A DNA stretch of 33,196 nt from Alphaproteobacteria bacterium MarineAlpha2_Bin1 (GTDB lineage: Bacteria > Pseudomonadota > Alphaproteobacteria > SHVP01), in contig PTLN01000007.1 in assembly GCA_002938125.1 (NCBI GenBank), positions 1 to 33,196 on the forward strand. Direction: 5' to 3'. Shown piece by piece: positions 16,364-23,071 of the stretch (positions within the stretch are counted from its first letter, which is position 1; every line of letters begins with the position of its first letter). Position numbers and translations under genes: made by a program. Below the pieces are notes generated by a model, which saw nothing but the letters and a program-made list of their open reading frames with translations, was not told the DNA's origin and did not search any database.

Positions 16364-17642
16364 CTTTCCATGGCACATGGCATCCAAATTTTTTTGCTAT
16401 TTTAATCCCAGAGGTAAGGCCATCTTCATGGAAACCAAAACCATTCCACGCTCCAGAATACCAGGTATTTTTTTTCCCTTGCATTCTATCAATTTGAGAC
16501 TGGTATTGAACCGTTTTTAAATCATATATTGGATGAAGATATTTAAATTCTTTATATACTTTTTCAGCTGATGGGGGTTTTGGGGGGTTAAGTGAAAGAA
16601 AAAAATTATTTTTACTTTCAATCTTTTGCAAAAGATTTAACCAATATGTAACAAATACTTTAGAATTTGTATTTTGATTTTCATTTGAAAAATAATTCCA
16701 ACTCGACCAAGCATTTTTTCTTCTTGGCATTAAATCAGCATCACTATGAACAAAACAAATATTCTCTTCGACATCAAATTTTTTTAAAATTTCTGTTTCC
16801 TCTAGTGAAGGATCTCTCAAAATTTTTAATATATTTTGTGGATGAATCGCAAAAATAACGTGGTCAAAATCTAAATTTTGTTTTTCTAACATAATTTTTA
16901 TAGTATTATCGTCTCTTGAAACACTAGATATATTTGAGTTCAAAATTATTTCACCACCAAAATCATCCAACAGTTTTTTTATATATAATTTGCTTCCGCC
17001 CTTAATTGTTCTCCATTTAGGGCGGTTTAAAAAGCTTAACAAACCATGGCTATTATAAAAATGAACAAATGACTCTGCATTAAAATTCATTACTCTTTTT
17101 ATTGGCTGTGACCAAATAGCTGATGCCATTGGAAATAAATGGTCGTAGCAATAGTATTTTGAAAATTTACCTAACTCCAAAAAATTTATGAGATTAATAT
17201 CCTTTCTGTTTGATTTAAAATTATATTTTTTTGCAAATTTATAAAACTTAGGGATATCAAAAAGCATTCTTAAAAATCTTTTCTTAGCAAGATTTGAAGG
17301 TTGTATGAAAGGGCCTAATGGCAGAGTGCTTGCGTATTCAAACGCCCCTTCACTTGCTGAAACAGAAAATGACATATTACTTTTTTGAGTAGGAACATTA
17401 AAATGATTCAATAGATTAACAAAATTTGGGTAATTAAAATTATTAAAAACAATAAAACCAACATCTAAATCATAACTTGTTGACTCATGATTTATTGTTA
17501 TTGTATTTGCATGCCCACCTATATAGTTATTACGCTCAAATAAAGTAACCGTATTATTTTGAGATAAAAGCCAAGCTAGCGAGATCCCTGATACACCAGA
17601 ACCTATTACAGCTATCTTATTTTTTTTGTTTTTTATGATCAA
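16356..17642 (-). CDS. FAD-dependent oxidoreductase (amine-oxidase-like)
   Basis: A 428-residue flavoprotein. The dinucleotide-binding motif IAVIGSGVSGISLAWLL is at residues 10-26, followed by LFERNNYIGGHANTI. Next come the subfamily's VGFIVFNNFNYPNFVNLLNHFNV and a C-terminal YSGAWNGFGFHEDGLTSGIKIA (FAD site). It belongs to the NAD(P)/FAD-binding amine-oxidase-like group found beside DUF1365 and Cfa genes, proposed to oxidise or desaturate acyl chains; the reaction is unproven. The start is a TTG with no clear ribosome site and no better candidate nearby, so the exact N-terminus is uncertain. It lies 42 bases after speD and overlaps DUF1365. Confidence 0.88.
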   Translation of the reverse strand: MIIKNKKNKIAVIGSGVSGISLAWLLSQNNTVTLFERNNYIGGHANTITINHESTSYDLDVGFIVFNNFNYPNFVNLLNHFNVPTQKSNMSFSVSASEGAFEYASTLPLGPFIQPSNLAKKRFLRMLFDIPKFYKFAKKYNFKSNRKDINLINFLELGKFSKYYCYDHLFPMASAIWSQPIKRVMNFNAESFVHFYNSHGLLSFLNRPKWRTIKGGSKLYIKKLLDDFGGEIILNSNISSVSRDDNTIKIMLEKQNLDFDHVIFAIHPQNILKILRDPSLEETEILKKFDVEENICFVHSDADLMPRRKNAWSSWNYFSNENQNTNSKVFVTYWLNLLQKIESKNNFFLSLNPPKPPSAEKVYKEFKYLHPIYDLKTVQYQSQIDRMQGKKNTWYSGAWNGFGFHEDGLTSGIKIAKKFGCHVPWKDD

Positions 17643-17684
17643 TTTATTAATTTTTTATAAAATTATTTAATTCTATTGTAATTA

Positions 17685-18074
17685 TTATTTTATATCTAAA
17701 CCTCTTTCAATTGATTCTGTAAAAAAATTTCTAGCATTAATCAATTTTGAGAAAGACTTAATCACATCAAATGGATTTGCAGGACCACAGGAAAATATAT
17801 CTACACCTAGATAATTATATTCAGGATAACTATGAAAAGCTGCGTGAGATTCAGTTAATACAAAAAAACCAGTTACACCAGAATTTATTCCAGGAAATTT
17901 TAGAACTTTCTCATCGAGAATTGTAAATGCGTTTTTTTCTAGGGAAACCCTTAGGTTATCCATCAAAAATATTGGATCTTTTAATTTTTCCTCCTCAACA
18001 CCTTTAATGTCAGCTACGCAATGAATGCCGATGGCATTTTTATTAGGTTTGTTTAGTTCTATAATTTCAACCAT
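17685..18074 (-). CDS. speD: S-adenosylmethionine decarboxylase proenzyme (class 1B type)
   Basis: A 129-residue prokaryotic AdoMet decarboxylase that self-cleaves to make its pyruvoyl cofactor. The motif TESHAAFHSYPEYNYLGVDIFSCG holds the three key residues: Ser76 (pyruvoyl precursor, cleaved after Glu75), His81 and Cys96, spaced as in the Thermotoga enzyme (S63, H68, C83). Active enzyme supplies decarboxylated SAM for spermidine synthesis. No spermidine synthase is adjacent. Instead it heads the minus-strand run into FAD oxidoreductase, DUF1365 and a SAM-using Cfa-like enzyme, an odd partnership. A good promoter match (TTGATA-18-TAGAAT) lies just upstream. Confidence 0.92.
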   Translation of the reverse strand: MVEIIELNKPNKNAIGIHCVADIKGVEEEKLKDPIFLMDNLRVSLEKNAFTILDEKVLKFPGINSGVTGFFVLTESHAAFHSYPEYNYLGVDIFSCGPANPFDVIKSFSKLINARNFFTESIERGLDIK

Positions 18075-18098
18075 ATTGAAAATATACCTTATGAAAAA

Positions 18099-18128
18099 AT
18101 TCTAAAATATAAAAAAAAAAACTATCAA
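18099..18128 (-). promoter_or_regulatory. Candidate promoter for speD and the lipid cluster
   Basis: On the minus strand TTGATA (18128-18123) and TAGAAT (18104-18099) are separated by 18 bases that include an 11-base T run. Each hexamer matches consensus at 5 of 6 positions. The leader to the speD ATG would be short, about 20 bases. Confidence 0.5.
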
Positions 18129-18155
18129 CAAATTTAGACAAGATTCAACTATTTT

Positions 18156-18183
18156 TTGAGTTTATTGCAAATTTACCTATAAT
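18156..18183 (+). promoter_or_regulatory. Candidate promoter for the alpha/beta-hydrolase-fold gene
   Basis: TTGAGT (18156-18161), a 16-base spacer and a perfect TATAAT (18178-18183) on the plus strand. Transcription from about 18190 would leave an unusually long leader of about 165 bases for this compact genome. It is back to back with the speD promoter. Confidence 0.5.
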
Positions 18184-18204
18184 ATTACAATAAATCCCTT
18201 TTTA

Positions 18205-18218
18205 CTCTAATATTAGAG
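18205..18218. repeat. Perfect 14-base palindrome in the hydrolase leader
   Basis: CTCTAATATTAGAG reads the same on both strands and is followed directly by the purine stretch GAGGAAAATAAG. It lies just after the inferred transcription start, where a repressor operator could sit. No factor can be named from sequence. Confidence 0.45.
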
Positions 18219-18355
18219 GAGGAAAATAAGAGATAAAATATTTGGGTTTCAGAAAAAATAAAATTTAGCTATGATATGCCTTATAAATCAGTTTCACCAA
18301 CAAATATATTAGCGTACTTAAGGGTGAACAGTTAAAAAAATGAGTATTATTAATT

Positions 18356-19189
18356 ATGAGAACCTATAGAGCGTTTACTAAAATAGATGAAGGCCAAGCC
18401 CACTACCGTTATATAAAGAATAATGACGATGAGAAAAAATTACCGATAATTATTTTGCATATGTCACCAGTCGCTAGTGGATTTGTAGTGCCTCTAATGG
18501 AAAATTTAAAATTAAATAGAGATATTTTTGCTCCAGACACATTAGGGAATGGTGACTCGTCTCCCCTTAAAATAAAAAAACCTGAAATCATAGATTTTGC
18601 AGAGGGTCTAACCAGAGTTTTAGACTCCATAGGAATAAAAAGAGCTCACTTTTATGGTGTTAGAACAGGAGCAATGATAGCTTCTGAAGTTGCTATTAAT
18701 TTTCCTGAAAGAGTAGAGTCTTTAATGATAGATGAATTAGTTCCTGCAAGGTCTTCTGCTGAAAATCCAAGCATTGGAGAGCCTTGCCCAGAAGTAAATG
18801 TATTTGGATCTCAATTAACCTGGGCATGGCACGTAATGAGAGACCATTTTATATATCATCCTTGGTGGGATAGGTATGCACAAAATAGAATAACCCTAGA
18901 TCTTCCTTCTGCAGAACTTTTACATCAATACACAACAGAACTACTAAAAGCAATTAGGACTTTTCACTTTTCTTACAACGCAGCACAAAGGTGGAATAGA
19001 ATTGATAGGTTATCTCTTATTAGAATACCTACAGGAGTTTTCTATGAACCTGCACATGAGGCCTTTCCTGATACAAGACCAATAGCGAATGTTATTCCTG
19101 AGTCTGATTTATTAATACTACCAAAAAAAGATACTAGTCAGAAATCTAAAGCAAAATTAATTCAAAAATGGCTAACTAATTTAGAATAG
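18356..19189 (+). CDS. Alpha/beta-hydrolase-fold protein with non-canonical nucleophile elbow
   Basis: A 277-residue protein with the alpha/beta hydrolase layout: IIILHMSPVASG (oxyanion strand), DIFAPDTLGNGDSS, the elbow FYGVRTGAMIASEVA (99-113), a cap region and a final strand SDLLILPKKD. The elbow reads G-V-R-T-G, so Arg103 occupies the position of the usual Ser/Asp/Cys nucleophile. No His is visible at the normal C-terminal site (LPKKDTSQK). A related group in alphaproteobacteria, as I recall, has HTG at this place. It may be a non-hydrolytic binding protein or use different chemistry. It ends 3 bases from the convergent small membrane gene. Confidence 0.8.
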   Translation: MRTYRAFTKIDEGQAHYRYIKNNDDEKKLPIIILHMSPVASGFVVPLMENLKLNRDIFAPDTLGNGDSSPLKIKKPEIIDFAEGLTRVLDSIGIKRAHFYGVRTGAMIASEVAINFPERVESLMIDELVPARSSAENPSIGEPCPEVNVFGSQLTWAWHVMRDHFIYHPWWDRYAQNRITLDLPSAELLHQYTTELLKAIRTFHFSYNAAQRWNRIDRLSLIRIPTGVFYEPAHEAFPDTRPIANVIPESDLLILPKKDTSQKSKAKLIQKWLTNLE

Positions 19190-19192
19190 TCA

Positions 19193-19390
19193 TTATTTTT
19201 TTGAGAAAGCCCACAAAAGTGAAATAGCCCATCCAATTCCTGTCCAACCAAAAATTGAATTTAGCAAGGCAATGTAAAAGGATTTAGGATGTTTCCTTCT
19301 TATTGCTATGAGAATAGGTAAAATGAAAACAGGCCCTAATACTGCAAATCCAATCAACATGAAAATTATTTGAGTTATATTAATATACAT
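19193..19390 (-). CDS. Superinfection-immunity-family small membrane protein
   Basis: A 65-residue protein with two hydrophobic helices (IIFMLIGFAVLGPVFILPILIAI and GWAISLLWAF) and the family signature LLNSIFGWTGIGWAISLLWAFSK. This motif is shared with T4 Imm and its bacterial homologues (superinfection immunity protein family). T4 Imm blocks DNA injection by a second phage, but chromosomal homologues are widespread and mostly uncharacterised, so phage defence is only a possibility. It lies between convergent and divergent metabolic genes with no phage genes around it. Start ATG lacks a clear ribosome site. Confidence 0.78.
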   Translation of the reverse strand: MYINITQIIFMLIGFAVLGPVFILPILIAIRRKHPKSFYIALLNSIFGWTGIGWAISLLWAFSKK

Positions 19391-19472
19391 ATTTATTTAT
19401 AGTTCAAAAAGATTAAAGTTAAGCTTGTATTACTATACAATAAATTTAATTAATATATCTAATGGTGAAATA

Positions 19473-20444
19473 ATGAAAGCAATTTTATGTAATAAATGGG
19501 GTGACCCAGAGGTTTTGGAATTAAAAGAAATAAGCAATCCTCAACCTAATGAAAATGAGATTCTAATTAAGATAAAAGCGGTAGCAGTAAATTACGCAGA
19601 CTTAGTAATGCTTAAAGGTCAATATCAAACAAAACCAGAGTTTCCCTTTGGTCCTGGTCTAGAATGTGCTGGTGAGATAGTTTCATTGGGTAAAAATGTA
19701 ACTCAATTCATGATTAATCAAAGAGTTCTTGCTAAAATTCCTCACAGCGGTTTTGCTGAATACACTTTAGCAAATCCAGAGTTTGTGTATGAAATACCTA
19801 ACAATATGTCTTGGGAACATGCTGCCTCATTTTTTGTTGCATACGTATCCTCTTATACTGCAATTAAATACCAAGGAGATTTAAAACCAGGCCAGAAGCT
19901 TTTAGTTTTAGGGGCTTCAGGAGGAACAGGTTTAACAGCAGTTGAAATTGGAAAAGCGATAGGTGCACAAGTATATGCTGCAGCTAGCAGTCAAGCAAAA
20001 ATTGATATAATTGAAAATTATAATCCAGACTACACAATTAATTATAAAGATAAAAACCTAAAAGAAGAGATAAAAAATCTAACTGATAATAAAGGTGTAG
20101 ATGTGGTATTTGACCCTGTAGGTGGTGAATTCTTCGATCAAGCTCTTTCTTCACTTGATTGGGGTGGAAAATATCTAATCTTTGGTTTTGTAGGAGGAAT
20201 CCCACAAATACCATCAAATAGACTGTTAGTAAAACATCGTTCTGCGATAGGTTGTAGTTTAAGATTTTATGAGAATCATGATAAAGAAAAAATACACTCA
20301 AGTGTTAAAAAGCTATTTGAATGGTATGATTCTGGACTTATAAAACCCTTTATATCAGAGCAATTTGAACTTAAGGACGCTCAAAAAGCATTAAATATTC
20401 TAAAAAGTAGAAAAGCAACTGGCCGAATTATTATATCAGTATAG
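19473..20444 (+). CDS. Zinc-independent MDR oxidoreductase (NADPH:quinone oxidoreductase-like)
   Basis: A medium-chain dehydrogenase/reductase of quinone oxidoreductase type. The GroES-like N-domain begins MKAILCNKWGDPEVLELKEI and includes NYADLVMLKGQY and FPFGPGLECAGEIV. The Rossmann domain carries LVLGASGGTGLTAVEIGKAIGAQVYAAASS, and the end is KALNILKSRKATGRIIIS. The Cys/His set that binds catalytic zinc is missing, as in this subfamily. It would use NADPH to reduce quinones or enones; substrate unknown. I prefer ATG 19473 (323 residues) over the track's 19425 because family proteins begin MKA and GGTGAAATA precedes it; the 16 extra residues look like leader. Confidence 0.88.
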   Translation: MKAILCNKWGDPEVLELKEISNPQPNENEILIKIKAVAVNYADLVMLKGQYQTKPEFPFGPGLECAGEIVSLGKNVTQFMINQRVLAKIPHSGFAEYTLANPEFVYEIPNNMSWEHAASFFVAYVSSYTAIKYQGDLKPGQKLLVLGASGGTGLTAVEIGKAIGAQVYAAASSQAKIDIIENYNPDYTINYKDKNLKEEIKNLTDNKGVDVVFDPVGGEFFDQALSSLDWGGKYLIFGFVGGIPQIPSNRLLVKHRSAIGCSLRFYENHDKEKIHSSVKKLFEWYDSGLIKPFISEQFELKDAQKALNILKSRKATGRIIISV

Positions 20445-20447
20445 TTG

Positions 20448-21170
20448 TTATTTCATTACCATACCTGCATTAATTGGCATCACTGTGCCTGTTATGTATC
20501 CAGAATCTTCAGACGCTAGAAACAAAACTGCTGCGGCTATTTCCTCAGGTTTAGCAAAGCGTTTTAAGGGTATTAATTTTTTTCTTTCCTCTAGTTTTAA
20601 TCTATCATGAACATCTAACATTTTAGTATCTACTGGACCGGGGGCAATACAGTTTGCTGTAATTTTTCTATCAGCAAAATATGATGCTAAATACTTGGTA
20701 AAACCTTCCATACCACCTTTTGAAGCAGCATATGCAGGGCCAGTAACAAAACTACCTTGATGACCAGCCATAGATCCCAAAGTTACTATTCTACCATTTG
20801 AAGAAATCCAATTTTCTGCTTCAACCATACATTTGTAAAAGCCAGTTAAATTTATTGATAAGACTTTATTCCATTCATCTAAATTTAAATTTTTTAAATT
20901 TTTATTTTCTACTATACCCGCAGTAAAAATAAAAACATTTATCTTGCGAGTTATTTCTTTTGCTTTATAAAAAGCATTTTTTATTGAGTCATCACTCTCT
21001 AAATTAATTTCAATTTTCTCAGATTCATAACCTCTAGAAATATTATCAAAATCGTTGGAAGGACGGTCCATCATTACTAATGGATCATAACCTTTTTTTC
21101 TGAATAGCTTTACTATCTGAGTTCCAATTCCTCCACCAGACCCAACTATACAAACGCTCCTATGTTCCAT
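20448..21170 (-). CDS. Short-chain dehydrogenase/reductase (SDR)
   Basis: A classical SDR. On the 253-residue track numbering: cofactor motif VGSGGGIGTQI at 22-32, NVFIFTAG for the NNAG-like strand, catalytic Ser146 (LGSMAGHQG), Tyr160 and Lys164 (YAASK), CIAPGPVDTKM, and C-terminal YITGTVMPINAGMVMK. It oxidises or reduces an alcohol/ketone pair with NAD(P); substrate not predictable. The track begins at a TTG (21209). ATG 21170 is better: GAGGAAGTT lies just before it and EHRSVCIVGSGGG is a normal SDR start, giving 240 residues. It follows a small non-ATG-start gene by 28 bases on the same strand. Confidence 0.87.
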   Translation of the reverse strand: MEHRSVCIVGSGGGIGTQIVKLFRKKGYDPLVMMDRPSNDFDNISRGYESEKIEINLESDDSIKNAFYKAKEITRKINVFIFTAGIVENKNLKNLNLDEWNKVLSINLTGFYKCMVEAENWISSNGRIVTLGSMAGHQGSFVTGPAYAASKGGMEGFTKYLASYFADRKITANCIAPGPVDTKMLDVHDRLKLEERKKLIPLKRFAKPEEIAAAVLFLASEDSGYITGTVMPINAGMVMK

Positions 21171-21198
21171 AACTTCCTCAGTTTTAATTTTAGAAAAA

Positions 21199-21423
21199 TT
21201 ATTTATCAATGTACCTACTTGATAGCGACTCTATTAAATCGACTATTACTTTTTTAAATTGTTTTTCATCTACACCCATTATAGTTGCGTCATCTAGTGA
21301 GTCCTGAAAAAGACCCTCAATTTCTGAAATATTTTGATTTAATAAGCTAATCTTCTCTTTACAATTAACAGGTTTGCCATCAGAAGATGCCCATTTTGGG
21401 GGTTTAAATTTATTATTAATAAT
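21199..21423 (-). CDS. Small conserved-looking protein (about 74 aa) with ATT or ATA start
   Basis: Not in the ORF track because it has no ATG/GTG/TTG start. The frame reads IINNKFKPPKWASSDGKPVN, then CKEKISLLNQNISEIEGLFQ, then DSLDDATIMGVDEKQFKKVI, and ends VDLIESLSSRYIDK. It is acidic and helical, with the PPKWASSDGKPVN opening and a LNQNISEIEGLFQDSLDDATIMGVDEKQF core that reads as a genuine soluble protein; I recall similar short proteins in other proteobacteria but cannot name the family. A strong AAGGAG (21438-21433) lies 9 bases before ATT 21423 and 6 before ATA 21426, and two in-frame stops sit just upstream. The first internal ATG is past mid-gene. ATT-initiated genes are known (infC). 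It is upstream of the SDR, likely one transcript. Function unknown. Confidence 0.72.
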   Translation of the reverse strand: MINNKFKPPKWASSDGKPVNCKEKISLLNQNISEIEGLFQDSLDDATIMGVDEKQFKKVIVDLIESLSSRYIDK

Positions 21424-21432
21424 TATTTACTA

Positions 21433-21438
21433 CTCCTT
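21433..21438 (-). promoter_or_regulatory. Strong ribosome binding site of the ATT/ATA-start small gene
   Basis: AAAAGGAG on the minus strand, among the best Shine-Dalgarno matches in the window, with no ATG, GTG or TTG at usable spacing in the small gene's frame. Confidence 0.65.
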
Positions 21439-21472
21439 TTCAGAACTTTCTATTAAGCTTCATTTATAGAGA

Positions 21473-22372
21473 ATGGCTTTGGAGATTTTAGTGGGAAAAG
21501 ACATAAATAAAAAGCTAAAAACAATTATAGAACGAAGAAATGCTACAATAGTTCCAGGGGCTTTCAACGCAATTACAGCTAAACAAATACAAGATGCAAA
21601 TTTTGAAGCTGTTTATCTTACCGGTGCCGGAATAACTAATGCACAACTTGGTCTACCAGATCTAGGTTTTATTAATGTAAATAATTTACTTGATATAGTT
21701 AATTCCGTACGAGATATTTGTGAATTACCTATTATAGTTGATATTGATACTGGATTTGGTAATGAAATAAATTTATATCGCACAATCAGAGCTCTTGAAA
21801 GATCTGGAGTAAGTGGAGTTCAGATTGAGGACCAAGAGTTTCCTAAGAAGTGCGGACATTTTGAAGAAAAAAAAATTATCTCTATAAATGAAGCTATTAA
21901 TAAAATAAAGGCAGCTGTAGACTCTCGTATAGATAATAATTTTTGTATTATAGCTCGAACTGATGCTAGGGCAGTTCTTGGATTTAATGCAGCAATTGAC
22001 CGAGCAGGAGCTTTTCTTAATGCTGGAGCAGATGTAATATTTATAGAATCTCCAACTACAAAAGAAGAAATTTTAAAGATCCCTAATCTAATTAAAGCTC
22101 CCCACATGATAAATCTGGTTCATGGAGGAAAAACACCAGTTTTAGAAAAAAAAGAATTAGAGCAAATGGGTTATAGTATAGTCCTTTATGCAAATGCATT
22201 ACTTCAAGCCGCTATGTTGTCTTCCTATGAAATATTGAATTATATAAATAAGAATGGAAGTATATCTGGTTATGAAAATAAGTTAGTAAGTTTCAATGAA
22301 AGACAAAAAATTTTAAACAAAGATTTTTTTGATAATTTTGAAAAAAAATATTCCTTGAATGGTGATAAATAA
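21473..22372 (+). CDS. PEP mutase/isocitrate lyase superfamily C-C lyase
   Basis: A 299-residue TIM-barrel enzyme of the isocitrate lyase/PEP mutase superfamily. Visible: VPGAFNAITAKQIQDANFEAVYLTGAG, Mg ligands in VDIDTGFGN (89-97), VQIEDQEFPKKCGH (116-129) with the catalytic Cys127 typical of methylisocitrate-lyase-like members, and ARTDAR. The KKCGH loop favours a lyase on a 2-methyl- or 2,3-dimethyl-malate/isocitrate-type substrate, or oxaloacetate decarboxylation, over P-C bond formation. Two starts are possible: ATG 21473, or in-frame GTG 21491 with GGAG six bases before. It heads a three-gene plus-strand run and overlaps the isochorismatase ORF as tracked. Substrate unknown. Confidence 0.88.
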   Translation: MALEILVGKDINKKLKTIIERRNATIVPGAFNAITAKQIQDANFEAVYLTGAGITNAQLGLPDLGFINVNNLLDIVNSVRDICELPIIVDIDTGFGNEINLYRTIRALERSGVSGVQIEDQEFPKKCGHFEEKKIISINEAINKIKAAVDSRIDNNFCIIARTDARAVLGFNAAIDRAGAFLNAGADVIFIESPTTKEEILKIPNLIKAPHMINLVHGGKTPVLEKKELEQMGYSIVLYANALLQAAMLSSYEILNYINKNGSISGYENKLVSFNERQKILNKDFFDNFEKKYSLNGDK

Positions 22373-22373
22373 A

Positions 22374-23051
22374 ATGAAACCTTGGGATAAATTAATATCA
22401 GACAAAGAAAAAAAAGCATATCGTGCCGCAGGGTTTGGCCGAAAAGGCGGTATGGGAATAAAACCCGTTCTATTAATTATTGATGTACAATATAGAACAG
22501 CTGGGAGTTCAGCAAAACCTTTCTGGGATTCAATAAAAGAATATCCAACAAGTTGTGGTGACGTAGCATGGACCGCCATAAAAAATATTTCAGATATTCT
22601 TAAAACATTTAGGAAAAATAATTGGCCAATTATTTACCCACATGTCGCTCCAAAGAAATCTTATGATGGAGGACAATTAGCATTAAAAGTTCCAGAAATA
22701 ATGAATATTTCTGAGGAGGGATATAAATTTGTAAAAGAAGTTGAACCAACTGAAAAAGATATTCTTGTACCTAAAAAGCATCCTAGCGCTTTTTTTGGAA
22801 CATCTCTCTCTTCTTACCTCATTGACTTAAAAGCTGATACACTAATCCTAACTGGTTGCACTACTTCTGGTTGTATAAGAGCTTCAGTAATTGATGCTTT
22901 TTCATTAAATTATAAAATTATTGTTCCTCATGATGCTGTTTACGACAGAAGTGTAACTTCACATGCAATAAATTTATTTGATATTTCTGAGAAATATGCT
23001 GATGTAATGACATCCAATCAATTGAAAATAAAATTAAAAAAAATAATTTAG
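22374..23051 (+). CDS. Isochorismatase-family cysteine hydrolase (N-carbamoylsarcosine amidase-like)
   Basis: On the 230-residue track numbering the Asp-Lys-Cys triad is visible: Asp42 in LLIIDVQYRT, Lys140 in VPKKHPSAFFGT, and Cys172 in TGCTTSGCIRASVIDAF. Overall sequence resembles N-carbamoylsarcosine amidase-type hydrolases, which cleave amides to release ammonia. ATG 22374 (225 residues) is preferred over the tracked 22359, since GGTGA lies nine bases ahead and it would start just past the stop of the lyase gene. Placed between a lyase and a CoA-transferase it may remove an amide from a pathway intermediate; the actual substrate is unknown. Confidence 0.86.
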   Translation: MKPWDKLISDKEKKAYRAAGFGRKGGMGIKPVLLIIDVQYRTAGSSAKPFWDSIKEYPTSCGDVAWTAIKNISDILKTFRKNNWPIIYPHVAPKKSYDGGQLALKVPEIMNISEEGYKFVKEVEPTEKDILVPKKHPSAFFGTSLSSYLIDLKADTLILTGCTTSGCIRASVIDAFSLNYKIIVPHDAVYDRSVTSHAINLFDISEKYADVMTSNQLKIKLKKII

Positions 23052-23071
23052 ACAATCAATTTAGCAAAATA

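Noticed and set aside
18111-18121. 11-base A run (T run on minus strand) as a terminator
   Set aside because: No stable GC stem precedes it on either strand; it fits better as promoter spacer.
20038-20301. 87-residue minus-strand ORF with His/Gln-rich sequence
   Set aside because: Shadow of the MDR oxidoreductase Rossmann domain on the other strand.
22313-22579. 88-residue minus-strand ORF
   Set aside because: Antisense to the junction of the lyase and isochorismatase-family genes, both clearly real.
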